From the NCBI RefSeq assembly GCF_015074785.1, contig NZ_CP042464.1:992001-1056000 (forward strand): a DNA stretch of 64,000 nucleotides. The letters run 5' to 3'. The position numbers were made by a program, and so were the translations under genes. This DNA comes from Segatella copri (lineage in GTDB: Bacteria > Bacteroidota > Bacteroidia > Bacteroidales > Bacteroidaceae). Below, piece after piece: positions 42,652 through 51,339 of the stretch. Position 1 is the stretch's first letter. The number at the start of each line of letters is the position of its first letter. The notes below the pieces were generated by a model. The model had not been told where the DNA came from and searched no databases. It saw nothing but the letters and a program-made list of their open reading frames with translations.

Positions 42652-42766
42652 ATTAAATATTTCTAATTTGCAAACTCTAGATAGCAAAAAGTAACTTTTT
42701 TTTCATTATTTAGCACTTGTCTAAGTAAAAATGGGGATTTTCTGCCCTTTTTTGCACTTTTCTTTA

Positions 42767-42774
42767 TATCTTTG
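42767..42774 (+). promoter_or_regulatory. -7 box abutting an ATG (possible leaderless transcript)
   Basis: TATCTTTG followed by CACC and then the ATG at 42779. With the usual start site some 5-8 bases after the box, the mRNA would begin at or next to the start codon. Confidence 0.6.
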
Positions 42775-42778
42775 CACC

Positions 42779-43939
42779 ATGAAGTTATATATTTTCAATC
42801 CAGAACATGATTTGGCTTTGGCTGCAAATCTGAAACAGTTCACCGCGCCTCATGCGGGTAGACAACTTAGAAGTGATCTTGCTTTCATTCCGGCTCTTTG
42901 GGCGGGAGAGGGCGACCTCGTACTTGTGGATGATATTGATTTTGCGAAGAACAGGGTGCGCCATTTTGGGGCTGAACTGAACAGCAAGGTTGAGTTCATC
43001 ACCAAGCCTCAGCTGAAGCATCTGCTCAAGACTGAATTTCTGGACAGTGTTCATCCCTGGGGATGGAACCTGTCGCTGAAAGGTGAGTTGGAGCGTTTGG
43101 GAATGCCGGAGATTATGTTGCCGACTGATGCTTTATTAAATAAGGTACGCGAGGTGAGCAGCAGGCAATGGGCTGCCCTTCATCTGCAGCGAGGCGTGGA
43201 ATATGTTACTGAGACGACCCGCGTCAAAGAACTTATTCTCCAGCACGGCAAAGCTGTTGTCAAGGCTCCCTGGAGCAGCAGCGGGAGGGGAGTGAAATAT
43301 GTAAGTGCTGAGGACTTCAGAACAGCCGGAGATTATCCTACCTTCGAAAGATGGGTGGCAAACATGATTTATCATCAGGGCGGCGTAACCGTAGAACCTT
43401 TATATAATAAGGTGAGAGATTTCGCCATGGAGTTTGAAATGAAAGACGGTAAGGTGCTCTATCGCGGTCTTTCGCTCTTCGATACGATCAAGAACGCCTA
43501 TTCGGGCAATGTGCTCTGCTCTGAAGATGATAAGGTGGAAATGATGAAACCGCTCATTAGCGAGGCGCAGCTTGTCGGAATCAGACAGCGCATCATCGAG
43601 GTAATGGAGCCGGCGCTGAAGGATATTTACAGTGGTCCGTTCGGCGTTGACATGATGATCTGCACGAAAGGGGAGAAGGATGAATTCTGCGAGGCTGTGC
43701 TGAATCAGGAAGGTGAGGACGAAAACAGAACCGGACTGGGCGTGGTTCCTTGCATTGAAATCAATCTGCGCAGAACGATGGGTCATGTGGCAATCGATCT
43801 ATACGAACATCTTGTAGCTCATTCGAGCGATGAGATGAAGACCAACAGGACGAACATCATGCGCGTGGAATATGATGGAAACAGATATCATCTCAGAATA
43901 AAGCCTGGCAGACCTTCGGAAGAGGCACCGCTGCATTGA
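42779..43939 (+). CDS. ATP-grasp-like protein, 386 aa
   Basis: The start is ATG 42779, because MKLYIFNPEHDLALAAN is a natural N-terminus; the 16 codons above it lie in the promoter. In the middle, AVVKAPWSSSGRGVKYV resembles the ATP-grasp Lys plus flexible glycine loop. Near the end, VPCIEINLRRTMGHVA resembles the metal-binding E-x-N/R motif of that fold, with GPFGVDMMI before it. An ATP-dependent carboxylate-amine ligase is therefore likely; the substrates are unknown. A hairpin follows at 43981. Confidence 0.7.
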   Translation: MKLYIFNPEHDLALAANLKQFTAPHAGRQLRSDLAFIPALWAGEGDLVLVDDIDFAKNRVRHFGAELNSKVEFITKPQLKHLLKTEFLDSVHPWGWNLSLKGELERLGMPEIMLPTDALLNKVREVSSRQWAALHLQRGVEYVTETTRVKELILQHGKAVVKAPWSSSGRGVKYVSAEDFRTAGDYPTFERWVANMIYHQGGVTVEPLYNKVRDFAMEFEMKDGKVLYRGLSLFDTIKNAYSGNVLCSEDDKVEMMKPLISEAQLVGIRQRIIEVMEPALKDIYSGPFGVDMMICTKGEKDEFCEAVLNQEGEDENRTGLGVVPCIEINLRRTMGHVAIDLYEHLVAHSSDEMKTNRTNIMRVEYDGNRYHLRIKPGRPSEEAPLH

Positions 43940-43980
43940 TTTTTTTGTAATGAACATAGATGTTTTTGTTAAGAAATAGT

Positions 43981-44017
43981 AAAATCGGCTTTTCCCGTGC
44001 AAGGATTAGCCGATTTT
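43981..44017 (+). terminator. Terminator after ATP-grasp gene
   Basis: AAAATCGGCT pairs with AGCCGATTTT (44008-44017), followed by T residues. Confidence 0.8.
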
Positions 44018-44138
44018 TCATTTTATCTTCAGAACTCACGATTCAGATTCCGATTCGGGAACTGCCTTTTAAAGAGGAACAGTCCCTTTGGGTTCAGGAG
44101 CGTTGAGTCATTAAAATGAACTAATAAATTAGAGAAAT

Positions 44139-45431
44139 ATGAACAAGAAAGTATTTAGTGCAGCTGTTTTAGCTTCAGCTGCAATGGCAATGACTTCTTG
44201 CAGCACTAGCAAGAATGCACAGAATGAGAACGCAACAAAGGCTGAGAAGATAACGGAGGCAGAGGCTGCCCGTCCGTCAGCAGATGAGGAAATGGACGAG
44301 AGTTATCTTATTCTCTCAGAGGCTCAGCAGAACATCGTGAAGAAGAATAATGATTTCGCTTTCAGACTCTATCAGCAGATCAGCGGCATGGATTCTGAGG
44401 TGGTTTCGCCAATGAGTATCGCCTATCTGATGGGAATGCTTGCAAATGGTGCCGACGGCATGACTCAGCAGGAGATTCTGAAGGCAATCGGTTGCGAGGG
44501 CGTGAGCGTGAAGGAACTCAACGACTGTTATAAGGCGCTGATGCTTTCGGCTGGCAAGCTCGACAAGCAGACAACCGTAAATATTGCCAACTTTATCGCT
44601 ATCAACAAGAATTTCACATTGAACAGCGATTTCGCTCACACCGTGGCCGATTCTTATCAGGCTGGCGTGGAGAGCATGGACTTTACCTCTCCTAAATCTG
44701 CCACTCGTATTAATGACTGGTGCAAGAAGCAGACTAAAGGCATGATTCCTAGCATCATCGACCAGGTAGACCCTGCAGCCGTTTCTTACCTTCTGAATGC
44801 TATTTATTTTAATGGAATCTGGCAGGAGAAGTTTGATGCGAAGAACACCCGCCTCGAGAACTTCAGCGGTTACACCCGCGATATTAAGAAGGTGAACATG
44901 ATGCACCAGAACAAGAAGTTTGCCTATACTGAAAATGATATGTTGCAGGCTGTAGAGCTGCCATACGGAAATGGAAGTTATCAGATGACCGTTCTTCTTC
45001 CTAAGGCTGGCAAGAGCATCAGCGAGGTGATGAAGGAGATGAATGCTGATAAACTTCAGAAGTTGAGTAATGACATGGACCGTTGCCAGGTAGATTTAAA
45101 ATTCCCTAAGTTTACCACAGAGATGGATTTGTCGCTCAACCAGATTATCAGTAAATTGGGAGCTCCAAGCATCTTCCAGCCAGGTACGGCAGATTTCAGC
45201 CGTTTTGCCAATGGCAGCTTCTACGTATCGAAGATGTTGCAGAAGGCAAAGATTGAGGTAAGCGAGCGTGGAACAAAGGCTGCTGCCGTAACTGCTGCTG
45301 TGATGCTGACCTCACTGGATCCTAACGAGATGAAACGTGTAGAATTTCATGCCAACCGCCCATTCGTTTATTTCATTACAGAACGTAACAGTGGCGCCAT
45401 TCTCTTCATGGGTCAGTTCCTGGGAGAATAA
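44139..45431 (+). CDS. Serpin family lipoprotein
   Basis: The signal ends in AMAMTSC, so the mature protein is a lipoprotein anchored in the envelope. The serpin fold is plain: NNDFAFRLYQQ, VVSPMSIAYLMGMLANGADG, NDWCKKQTKGMIPSI, ISYLLNAIYFNGIWQEKF-type strand 3A, and the C-terminal FHANRPFVYFITERNSG. The hinge before the reactive loop (EVSERGTKAAAVTAAVM) has the small residues needed for an inhibitory serpin. It probably guards the cell against host or bacterial serine proteases; the target is unknown. 430 aa. Confidence 0.92.
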   Translation: MNKKVFSAAVLASAAMAMTSCSTSKNAQNENATKAEKITEAEAARPSADEEMDESYLILSEAQQNIVKKNNDFAFRLYQQISGMDSEVVSPMSIAYLMGMLANGADGMTQQEILKAIGCEGVSVKELNDCYKALMLSAGKLDKQTTVNIANFIAINKNFTLNSDFAHTVADSYQAGVESMDFTSPKSATRINDWCKKQTKGMIPSIIDQVDPAAVSYLLNAIYFNGIWQEKFDAKNTRLENFSGYTRDIKKVNMMHQNKKFAYTENDMLQAVELPYGNGSYQMTVLLPKAGKSISEVMKEMNADKLQKLSNDMDRCQVDLKFPKFTTEMDLSLNQIISKLGAPSIFQPGTADFSRFANGSFYVSKMLQKAKIEVSERGTKAAAVTAAVMLTSLDPNEMKRVEFHANRPFVYFITERNSGAILFMGQFLGE

Positions 45432-45468
45432 TAACAGAGAATTTGCAGGTTCTTAAAACTAGAAAAGA

Positions 45469-45510
45469 GAAAGCCAAGTCCGTAATCCGGAATCTGGCTT
45501 TCGCTTTTTA
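45469..45510. terminator. Terminator between serpin gene and ligA
   Basis: GAAAGCC (45469-45475) pairs with GGCTTTC (45496-45502), with a further GTCCG/CCGGA-type inner stem and a T-run. Shared by the convergent genes. Confidence 0.7.
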
Positions 45511-45529
45511 TTTCGCTTTATTCACTTGT

Positions 45530-47500
45530 TTACTCCTGAAACTTTTCTATGAACTCATCCTCAGTAATGATTGGAATATTGAGTTCATGGGCTTTCTTGT
45601 TCTTCGAACTCTGCGAAGCTGCATCGTTGTTAATCAGGAAGTTAGTACTCTTGCTCACGCTTCCCGTAACTTTGCCGCCCTGGCTTTCAATATAAGCCTT
45701 CAGCTCGTTGCGGTTCTTGTAATGATACACATCTCCCGTTACGACGAAAGTCAGCCCTTGGCATTTATTTCCCGTTTCTACAGGCTCCTGCTCCTCGATA
45801 ATCAGCTCGGACAGCAGATGCTGCACATGCTGGAAATGAATATCGTCCTTGAACCAGGCGATAAACTTGGCACTCTTTTCAGGTCCAATGCCATCAATGC
45901 TTGCAAACTCATCATCAAACATGCTCAGGCGCGCTGTTTCTATCAGTTCCTTCACCTTGAAACGGCTGAGCAGTTTTTTAGCCACATCGCCGCCGCAGAG
46001 CGGAATATTCAAGGCGTAGAGCAGATGACGGCCGTCAGTATGGCGGCTTTTCTCTACACTCTCCAGAAGATTGCTTACGCTCTTCTTGCCAAATCCTTCG
46101 AAACAGGAAATCTCGAACGCATAATTCTTCAGTTTGTAGAAATCTGCATATTCCCTGATAAAACCATGATTGATGAATTTCCAGACAGTCTGTTCTGAGA
46201 TTCCGTCAATATTGATTCCTTCCTTGCTGACGAAGCGGGCAAATTTCTTAAGTTGTTTGGCTGGGCAGGCTGCATTGGTGCAATGGAGAGTCTTGGTGCC
46301 GCTCTCACTCTCACGCACTACGGCAGGAGCATGGCAGACCGGACATTCGTTGGGAATGACGAAACTCCCCACAACCTCTGTAATATTGATTACCTTCGGG
46401 ATAATCTTATTGGCCTTGATGACCTGCAGTCTGGTTCCCTTGTCGCCAATGCCCAGACGCTCGCATTCGCTTACATTGCAGAGCGAGGCACGCTGCACGG
46501 TGGTTCCTTCCAGTTCTACCGGTTTGAAAACAGCTACAGGCGTGATGGTGCTGGCTGCGCACGACCATTCGATGTGGTCGAGTTCTGTCTCTGCATGCTC
46601 GTCTTGCCATTTGAAGGCAAATCCTGCCCTCGTAGCGTGGTGGCCTGTAACCGACCCCGTAGCTGCATAAGCCGTATCATCGTAACAAATCACCAGTCCG
46701 TCTACCGGGAAAGGATTCTTCTTGCTTGTCACCTTCTCCGTAAACTTGTCTATTTCCAGCTGGATATTTTCTGTGGTAGGGTGGTCAATACGCTCTCGTT
46801 CTACAGGATTCATTCCCAGGTCTTTCAGCATCTGCATGCGTTCGCCCCATGAGGTAAGTTCCCGCTCAGTATAAACCAGGGTGAACGGAATCCATTGGAT
46901 GTGGCGCTGCTTCACCTCATCAATATCCTTCAGCGTGAGTGAGCCTGAAGCGAGGTTTCGTGGATTGGCGTAATCGCCTTCGCTTTCGATGATGAACTGT
47001 TCGAAATCAGTATACGAAATGACGGCTTCTCCTCTTACTACAAGATGTCCTTTCTCTGAAATGGTAGCAGGAATGCCTGAAATGGCTGGAGCCAAGTGGG
47101 TAATGTTGGTGCCGATGTGTCCGTTACCGCGGGTAACGATTTTGGTGAGTTTTCCGCCGTCATAGGTTACTACGAGGGTCAGTCCGTCCAGTTTCCATGA
47201 AATCCAGATAGGGCGGTCTTCTGCCCATTTTACAAGATCACTTACCTGTTTGGTCTTTGCCAGAGAGAGGGCGGCAAATTCATGCTCCTCTTTCTTTCCT
47301 ACGATAGAATCTTCTGACACGCGATTAGTAGGGGAGTCAGGCAGAATTTCGCCTGTTTCCTCTTCCAATCTCTTGAGCTGGTCGAAAAGGGCGTCCCACT
47401 CATAGTCGGTCATGAGTTCGCCTTTTCCGTTATAATAACTATCCGAAGCTTGGTTGAGTCTTTCAACCAAGCTCTTCATCTGCAATAGTTTCTCTTCCAT
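45530..47500 (-). CDS. ligA: NAD+-dependent DNA ligase, divergent LigA
   Basis: The Ia-like start SYYNGKGELMTDYEWDALFDQL is followed by the adenylation motif WKLDGLTLV (Lys103 in K-L-D-G), GEAVISYTDFEQF, the OB-fold region, a four-Cys zinc site (CPVCHAP...CTNAACPAKQ), helix-hairpin-helix repeats (ALNIPLCGGDVAKKLL, SIDGIGPEKSAKFIAWF) and a C-terminal BRCT domain (FVVTGDVYHYKNRNELKAYI). It seals nicks using NAD+. At 656 aa the domains are complete, but many normally conserved residues differ from the usual housekeeping LigA, so it may be a second ligase. Monocistronic or followed by nothing leftward. Confidence 0.85.
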   Translation of the reverse strand: MEEKLLQMKSLVERLNQASDSYYNGKGELMTDYEWDALFDQLKRLEEETGEILPDSPTNRVSEDSIVGKKEEHEFAALSLAKTKQVSDLVKWAEDRPIWISWKLDGLTLVVTYDGGKLTKIVTRGNGHIGTNITHLAPAISGIPATISEKGHLVVRGEAVISYTDFEQFIIESEGDYANPRNLASGSLTLKDIDEVKQRHIQWIPFTLVYTERELTSWGERMQMLKDLGMNPVERERIDHPTTENIQLEIDKFTEKVTSKKNPFPVDGLVICYDDTAYAATGSVTGHHATRAGFAFKWQDEHAETELDHIEWSCAASTITPVAVFKPVELEGTTVQRASLCNVSECERLGIGDKGTRLQVIKANKIIPKVINITEVVGSFVIPNECPVCHAPAVVRESESGTKTLHCTNAACPAKQLKKFARFVSKEGINIDGISEQTVWKFINHGFIREYADFYKLKNYAFEISCFEGFGKKSVSNLLESVEKSRHTDGRHLLYALNIPLCGGDVAKKLLSRFKVKELIETARLSMFDDEFASIDGIGPEKSAKFIAWFKDDIHFQHVQHLLSELIIEEQEPVETGNKCQGLTFVVTGDVYHYKNRNELKAYIESQGGKVTGSVSKSTNFLINNDAASQSSKNKKAHELNIPIITEDEFIEKFQE

Positions 47501-47552
47501 AATGAATGTTTGAGGATGTTTATCAAATGTTGTGTTTTTCGATGGTAAGAAA

Positions 47553-48083
47553 TTATTCTGCAGGTTCCATGGCTATGGAGAGTTTTTCAAAGGCGAAACG
47601 CTGACCTCTGTTTCCTCCATAGTTTACACGTCCGCAGATGCAGAAACCCATCGAAGACAGAAGGTTAATCATCGGCGTATTGTCAAAGTTGGTGTCAACC
47701 TTGATGCTAGGTATTTTTTCTACCTCGCACATGCTGTTCACCTTACTGATGAAAATACGCGCCAAACCTTCACGCTGGAAACTAGGCAACGTGGCAAAGC
47801 GATGTATTACATAATAATCGCCATCAGTAATCCAGTTGCCTACTAATTTCTTATATTTGGGTTCACCATTCAATATGACTGCTCCATAGACAACTACCTC
47901 TTCGTTTACTGTCAGAACGAAGGCGTTGCCATTTTCTATGTCTTTTCTGATGTCTTTTTCTGATGGATATTCCTCAGTCCATTGGTGACGTCCCGATTCT
48001 ATCATACTTTGGCGAGCCTGGTCGATGACTTTCCAGCAAGCAGCAAAGTCCTTTATATACGCCGGTCTGAAGTTTGTCTTCAT
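47553..48083 (-). CDS. GNAT-family N-acetyltransferase
   Basis: A single GNAT domain of 176 aa with the acetyl-CoA pocket in HRFATLPSFQREGLARIFISK (Q/R-x-x-G-x-A pattern near residue 105) and the preceding AVILNGEP strand. The N-terminus, RPAYIKDFAACWKVIDQAR, is the usual first helix. The acceptor is unknown. A -7 box lies about 30 bases upstream. Confidence 0.85.
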   Translation of the reverse strand: MKTNFRPAYIKDFAACWKVIDQARQSMIESGRHQWTEEYPSEKDIRKDIENGNAFVLTVNEEVVVYGAVILNGEPKYKKLVGNWITDGDYYVIHRFATLPSFQREGLARIFISKVNSMCEVEKIPSIKVDTNFDNTPMINLLSSMGFCICGRVNYGGNRGQRFAFEKLSIAMEPAE

Positions 48084-48111
48084 ATTTAATTACGCTTTTA
48101 TTATTCGGGTG

Positions 48112-48119
48112 CAAAATTA
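48112..48119 (-). promoter_or_regulatory. -7 box of GNAT gene
   Basis: Minus-strand TAATTTTG followed by CACCC, about 30 bases upstream of the start at 48083. Confidence 0.5.
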
Positions 48120-48142
48120 ACAAAAAAAACGAATTAAACTAA

Positions 48143-48188
48143 AAAACGGAGGAAAAACTTCACTTTTTTGTTCGTTTTCCTCCGTTTT
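48143..48188 (-). terminator. Terminator of the CobW-family gene
   Basis: AAAACGGAGGAAAA pairs exactly with TTTTCCTCCGTTTT; T-runs on either strand. It lies between the CobW-like and GNAT genes, both leftward. Confidence 0.82.
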
Positions 48189-48315
48189 TCTTGTTTCCTG
48201 CTCATTTTGAGCTGTTTTTCCTTTGCTTTTTGCTAAGAACTGGGCAGAATAAGATTCTGCAATATTTGTTCTGAAGATAGACTTCTGTTCTGCTTGTCTA
48301 CTTCTTTAATCTGTT

Positions 48316-49614
48316 TTATGCCAAGCACTTGTCGAGCTCAGCAATGATAGCATCTTTCTGCTCCTTGATATGCTGACCGATGAATACGATTTTTATCATG
48401 CGGTCGCCCAATTCCTGATCCCATTCCTTCTGCAGCTGTGGGTTATTCATCAAGACCTGGGCGAGTTCGTCTTTCGGCATGGTAGCCAACCATTGGCCAG
48501 CCTGCTTTACAGTCTTCTGCTTGCCAGCCTGTTCGAACACGTAGCACATGTCGCGCTCATCATCGAAATAGCAGATTCCCTTGGCGCGAACCACGTCTCT
48601 AGGCCATTTTCTTGCTACGAAATCATCGAAGAGACCCAGGTCGAAAGGCTTGCGACGATAGTAAACGAAGGTGCCGATTCCGTATTCCTCAACTTCTCCG
48701 CCTTCATGATCATGGTCATGATCGTGGTGATGATGATGGTGATGGTGCTCATGCTCATCGTGGTCGTGGTCATGGTCATCGTGGTCATGATGATGATGCT
48801 CATGTTCGTCTTCCTCGTCATGATCGTGATGATGTTCATGTGCTTCTTCTTTATCATCTTCTTCATGCTCTTCGTTTCTTTCTGATTCAATCTCCTGAAT
48901 CCAGCCGGCCGAAGTGGCTACGGTTTCCCAATCAAACTTCTTGGTGTTGACGATCAGATTCAAGTCAACGTCACCATAGTTGCATTCAAAGATTTCTGCC
49001 TTAGGCTGGATGGCACGGATAATCTGCTTCAGGTGCTCCAGTTCCTTTGGTTCAACCTCTGCAGCCTTGTTCAGAAGAATGATGTTGCAGAACTCAATCT
49101 GCTGGATGACGAGAGAAGCCAAATCTTCCTCATCCATATTCTTCTTCATCAGGTCGCTGCCGTTGGAGAATTCATCCTTCATACGCAAAGCATCTACTAC
49201 GGTAACGATGCTGTCAAGGCGCAGAATGCCATTCTCGATGTACTGAGGACCGAGGGATGGGATAGAGCAGATGGTCTGTGCAATAGGAGCAGGCTCGCAG
49301 ATTCCGGAAGCCTCGATGACGATGTAATCGAAACGCTTCATGTCTACGATTTCCTTGAGCTGTTCAACCAGGTCCATCTTCAATGTGCAGCAGATGCAAC
49401 CATTCTGGAGAGAAACGAGCGAATCATCTTTCTGACCTACTACGCCACCTTTTTCTATCAGGGCTGCATCAATATTGACTTCACCAATATCGTTGACGAT
49501 GACGGCAAACTTAATACCTTTTTCGTTAGCTAAAATCTTGTTGAGAAGGGTTGTCTTTCCACTACCCAGGTAGCCTGTCAAGAGCAATACAGGCACTTCC
49601 TTCTTTGTGTTCAT
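48316..49614 (-). CDS. CobW/COG0523-family GTPase with long His-rich stretch
   Basis: Start set at the MNTKKEVPVLLLTGYLGSG Met (49614, 432 aa); the longer frame adds 39 upstream codons without support. The P-loop GYLGSGKTTLL (~14-24), the metal-binding NGCICCTLKMDL (CxCC, ~70), a Walker B-like IEASGICEPAPI and a GTP-specificity LLNKAAE place it in COG0523 (ZNG1/ZigA/YeiR type metal chaperones). A ~45-residue His/Asp/Glu-rich segment at ~256-302 could store or hand over zinc. The C-terminal CobW_C domain is complete. No zur-regulated neighbours are seen; zinc as the metal is inferred. Confidence 0.9.
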   Translation of the reverse strand: MNTKKEVPVLLLTGYLGSGKTTLLNKILANEKGIKFAVIVNDIGEVNIDAALIEKGGVVGQKDDSLVSLQNGCICCTLKMDLVEQLKEIVDMKRFDYIVIEASGICEPAPIAQTICSIPSLGPQYIENGILRLDSIVTVVDALRMKDEFSNGSDLMKKNMDEEDLASLVIQQIEFCNIILLNKAAEVEPKELEHLKQIIRAIQPKAEIFECNYGDVDLNLIVNTKKFDWETVATSAGWIQEIESERNEEHEEDDKEEAHEHHHDHDEEDEHEHHHHDHDDHDHDHDEHEHHHHHHHHDHDHDHEGGEVEEYGIGTFVYYRRKPFDLGLFDDFVARKWPRDVVRAKGICYFDDERDMCYVFEQAGKQKTVKQAGQWLATMPKDELAQVLMNNPQLQKEWDQELGDRMIKIVFIGQHIKEQKDAIIAELDKCLA

Positions 49615-49823
49615 ATTAAAATATTTTAATGTTATACTTCTTAAACCCAGTCTGCTGATAATGCTGCTTTCTCGGGCAGCTGTCATCTGGCAGTCTGACG
49701 GTTTTGCGAAACTGCAAAGATTGTGCCACACCTTATTTTTTTGCCATCTTTTTTTCGTACACCCCTTTTTGTCAGTTATCTTGTGTTATTTTTAGGTTAT
49801 ATTTCATGTTTTTCTCATTTTTC

Positions 49824-49855
49824 TTTGGTGGTTTCAACTAGAAATAGTATATTTG
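49824..49855 (+). promoter_or_regulatory. Promoter of M48 peptidase gene (-33 TTTG, -7 TATATTTG)
   Basis: TTTG at 49824-49827 and TATATTTG at 49848-49855 with a 20-base spacer, a good match to the Bacteroidetes consensus. The predicted leader is about 65 bases. Confidence 0.7.
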
Positions 49856-49927
49856 CAGAGAAAATGTGTTTTAAACAGCACATTAACTTAATGAATAAAC
49901 ATATTTAATATACATAAGTAAGTTAAG

Positions 49928-50809
49928 ATGAAAAAGTTTAAGGTTTTAGTTCTGACGGTTGTGGCAGTCCTTGCGCTGTCATCTTGCGGCACTACTCAGA
50001 CGGTGCCTCTGACCGGTCGCACTCATCGCATCTCTGTATCCGATGAGCAGGTTCTCAGTCTGTCTAATCAGGAATACACAAAGTACATGGCTTCTGCCAA
50101 GAAGTCGACCAATGCAGCCAATACGGCGATGGTTCAGCGGGTAGGAAAAAGACTTGCCAATGCTGTTGAACTCTATTTGAAGCAGAATGGATTTGAAGCC
50201 GACGTGAAGAATTATTCATGGGAATTCAACCTGGTACAAGATAAGTCTGCCAATGCATTCTGTATGCCTGGCGGTAAAATCGTGGTTTATGAAGGACTTT
50301 TGCCTTACACTCAGAATGAAACCGGTTTGGCAATCGTTTTGGGTCACGAAATAGCTCATGCTGTGGCTAAACATAGTGCTGAGCAGCTCACCAAACAGCA
50401 GAATCAGCAAACCGGTACAAGTATCCTGGGAACTGTGTTGAACCAGACAGTAGGTAATGGTGTAGGTAATGTGGCAAGTGCAGTTGCCGGACAGTATTTC
50501 TCATTCCGCAATCTGAAGTATTCCCGTGATAATGAAACCGAGGCAGATTACATGGGGCTTATCTTCGCAGCCATGGCAGGTTACGATCCTCAGCAGGCCA
50601 TTCCTTTCTGGAAGAGAATGTCACAGGGCTCAAGCAGCAATCAGAGCGATATTTTCAGTGATCACCCTTCAGACGCCAAGCGTATTGCTGCCTTGCAGAA
50701 GGAAATGCCTACTGCGCTGAAGTATTATAAACCTCAGACAACTTTTAAGGTAGGTTCTACGAGCAAGACTTCTACAACCAGAAAGAAGACTACAACCCGC
50801 AGAAGATAA
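49928..50809 (+). CDS. M48-family metallopeptidase lipoprotein
   Basis: The lipoprotein signal ends with ALSSC (Cys20). The zinc motif HEIAH lies at ~140-144 in VLGHEIAHAVAKH, the third Glu in DNETEADYMGLIFAAMAGYDP, and the SDHPSDAKRI segment near the end is typical of M48 (Loi/BepA-type) peptidases. It acts at the outer membrane or periplasm, in quality control of envelope proteins by family analogy. The last ~25 residues are Thr/Lys/Arg-rich. The NfeD-like gene follows 32 bases later. Confidence 0.92.
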   Translation: MKKFKVLVLTVVAVLALSSCGTTQTVPLTGRTHRISVSDEQVLSLSNQEYTKYMASAKKSTNAANTAMVQRVGKRLANAVELYLKQNGFEADVKNYSWEFNLVQDKSANAFCMPGGKIVVYEGLLPYTQNETGLAIVLGHEIAHAVAKHSAEQLTKQQNQQTGTSILGTVLNQTVGNGVGNVASAVAGQYFSFRNLKYSRDNETEADYMGLIFAAMAGYDPQQAIPFWKRMSQGSSSNQSDIFSDHPSDAKRIAALQKEMPTALKYYKPQTTFKVGSTSKTSTTRKKTTTRRR

Positions 50810-50841
50810 GGATTAGAAGAATCAAATTAAAATTGTTAAGT

Positions 50842-51291
50842 ATGGAGTATTTATCTCATAACCTTTGGCTGATATGGACATCGGTGATGTTCATCTGCCT
50901 CATCTTAGAGTTGTCTTCGGGCGATTTCTATGTTACTTGTTTTGCCATTGGTGCGCTCATCAGCATTCCTGTGGCAATAGTAGGAGCACCTTTCTGGGTG
51001 CAGGTAGTGGTTTGGGCTATCTGCTCTATGCTTAGCATCTGGTTGGTTCGTCCGCATCTGCTGAAATCGCTACACAAGGGTGGGGAAGACCGCCGCAGTA
51101 ATGCCGATGCGCTGGCAGGACAGATAGGGGAAGTGACCGAGATGATTCCTGCCGGAGGATATGGTAGAGTGAAGCTGGATGGAGATGATTGGAAAGCGGA
51201 AGCTCCGCATCTTGCCGAACCGCTTGCTGTAGGCGATAAGGTTCGAATCTTAGGTCACGAATCTATCATCCTCAAGGTAGAAAAAGTTTAG
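50842..51291 (+). CDS. NfeD-family membrane protein
   Basis: ATG at 50842 (149 aa). Three hydrophobic helices at residues 5-75 are followed by an OB-fold domain beginning at ALAGQIGEVTEMIPAGGYGRVKLDGDDWKAEAP, the defining part of short NfeD proteins. NfeD partners with SPFH/stomatin proteins, and the SPFH gene lies 48 bases downstream, which supports the assignment. The pair shapes membrane microdomains or guides membrane proteolysis in other bacteria. Confidence 0.92.
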   Translation: MEYLSHNLWLIWTSVMFICLILELSSGDFYVTCFAIGALISIPVAIVGAPFWVQVVVWAICSMLSIWLVRPHLLKSLHKGGEDRRSNADALAGQIGEVTEMIPAGGYGRVKLDGDDWKAEAPHLAEPLAVGDKVRILGHESIILKVEKV

Positions 51292-51339
51292 ATAGAAAAA
51301 GTTTAGAGTCAACATTATTCACTTAATCGTATAAACATC

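Noticed and set aside
48372..48950. Rightward open frames opposite the CobW-type gene, with Met/Val or Asp/His runs
   Set aside because: Both are translations of the CAT/GAT repeats of the His-rich stretch in other frames.
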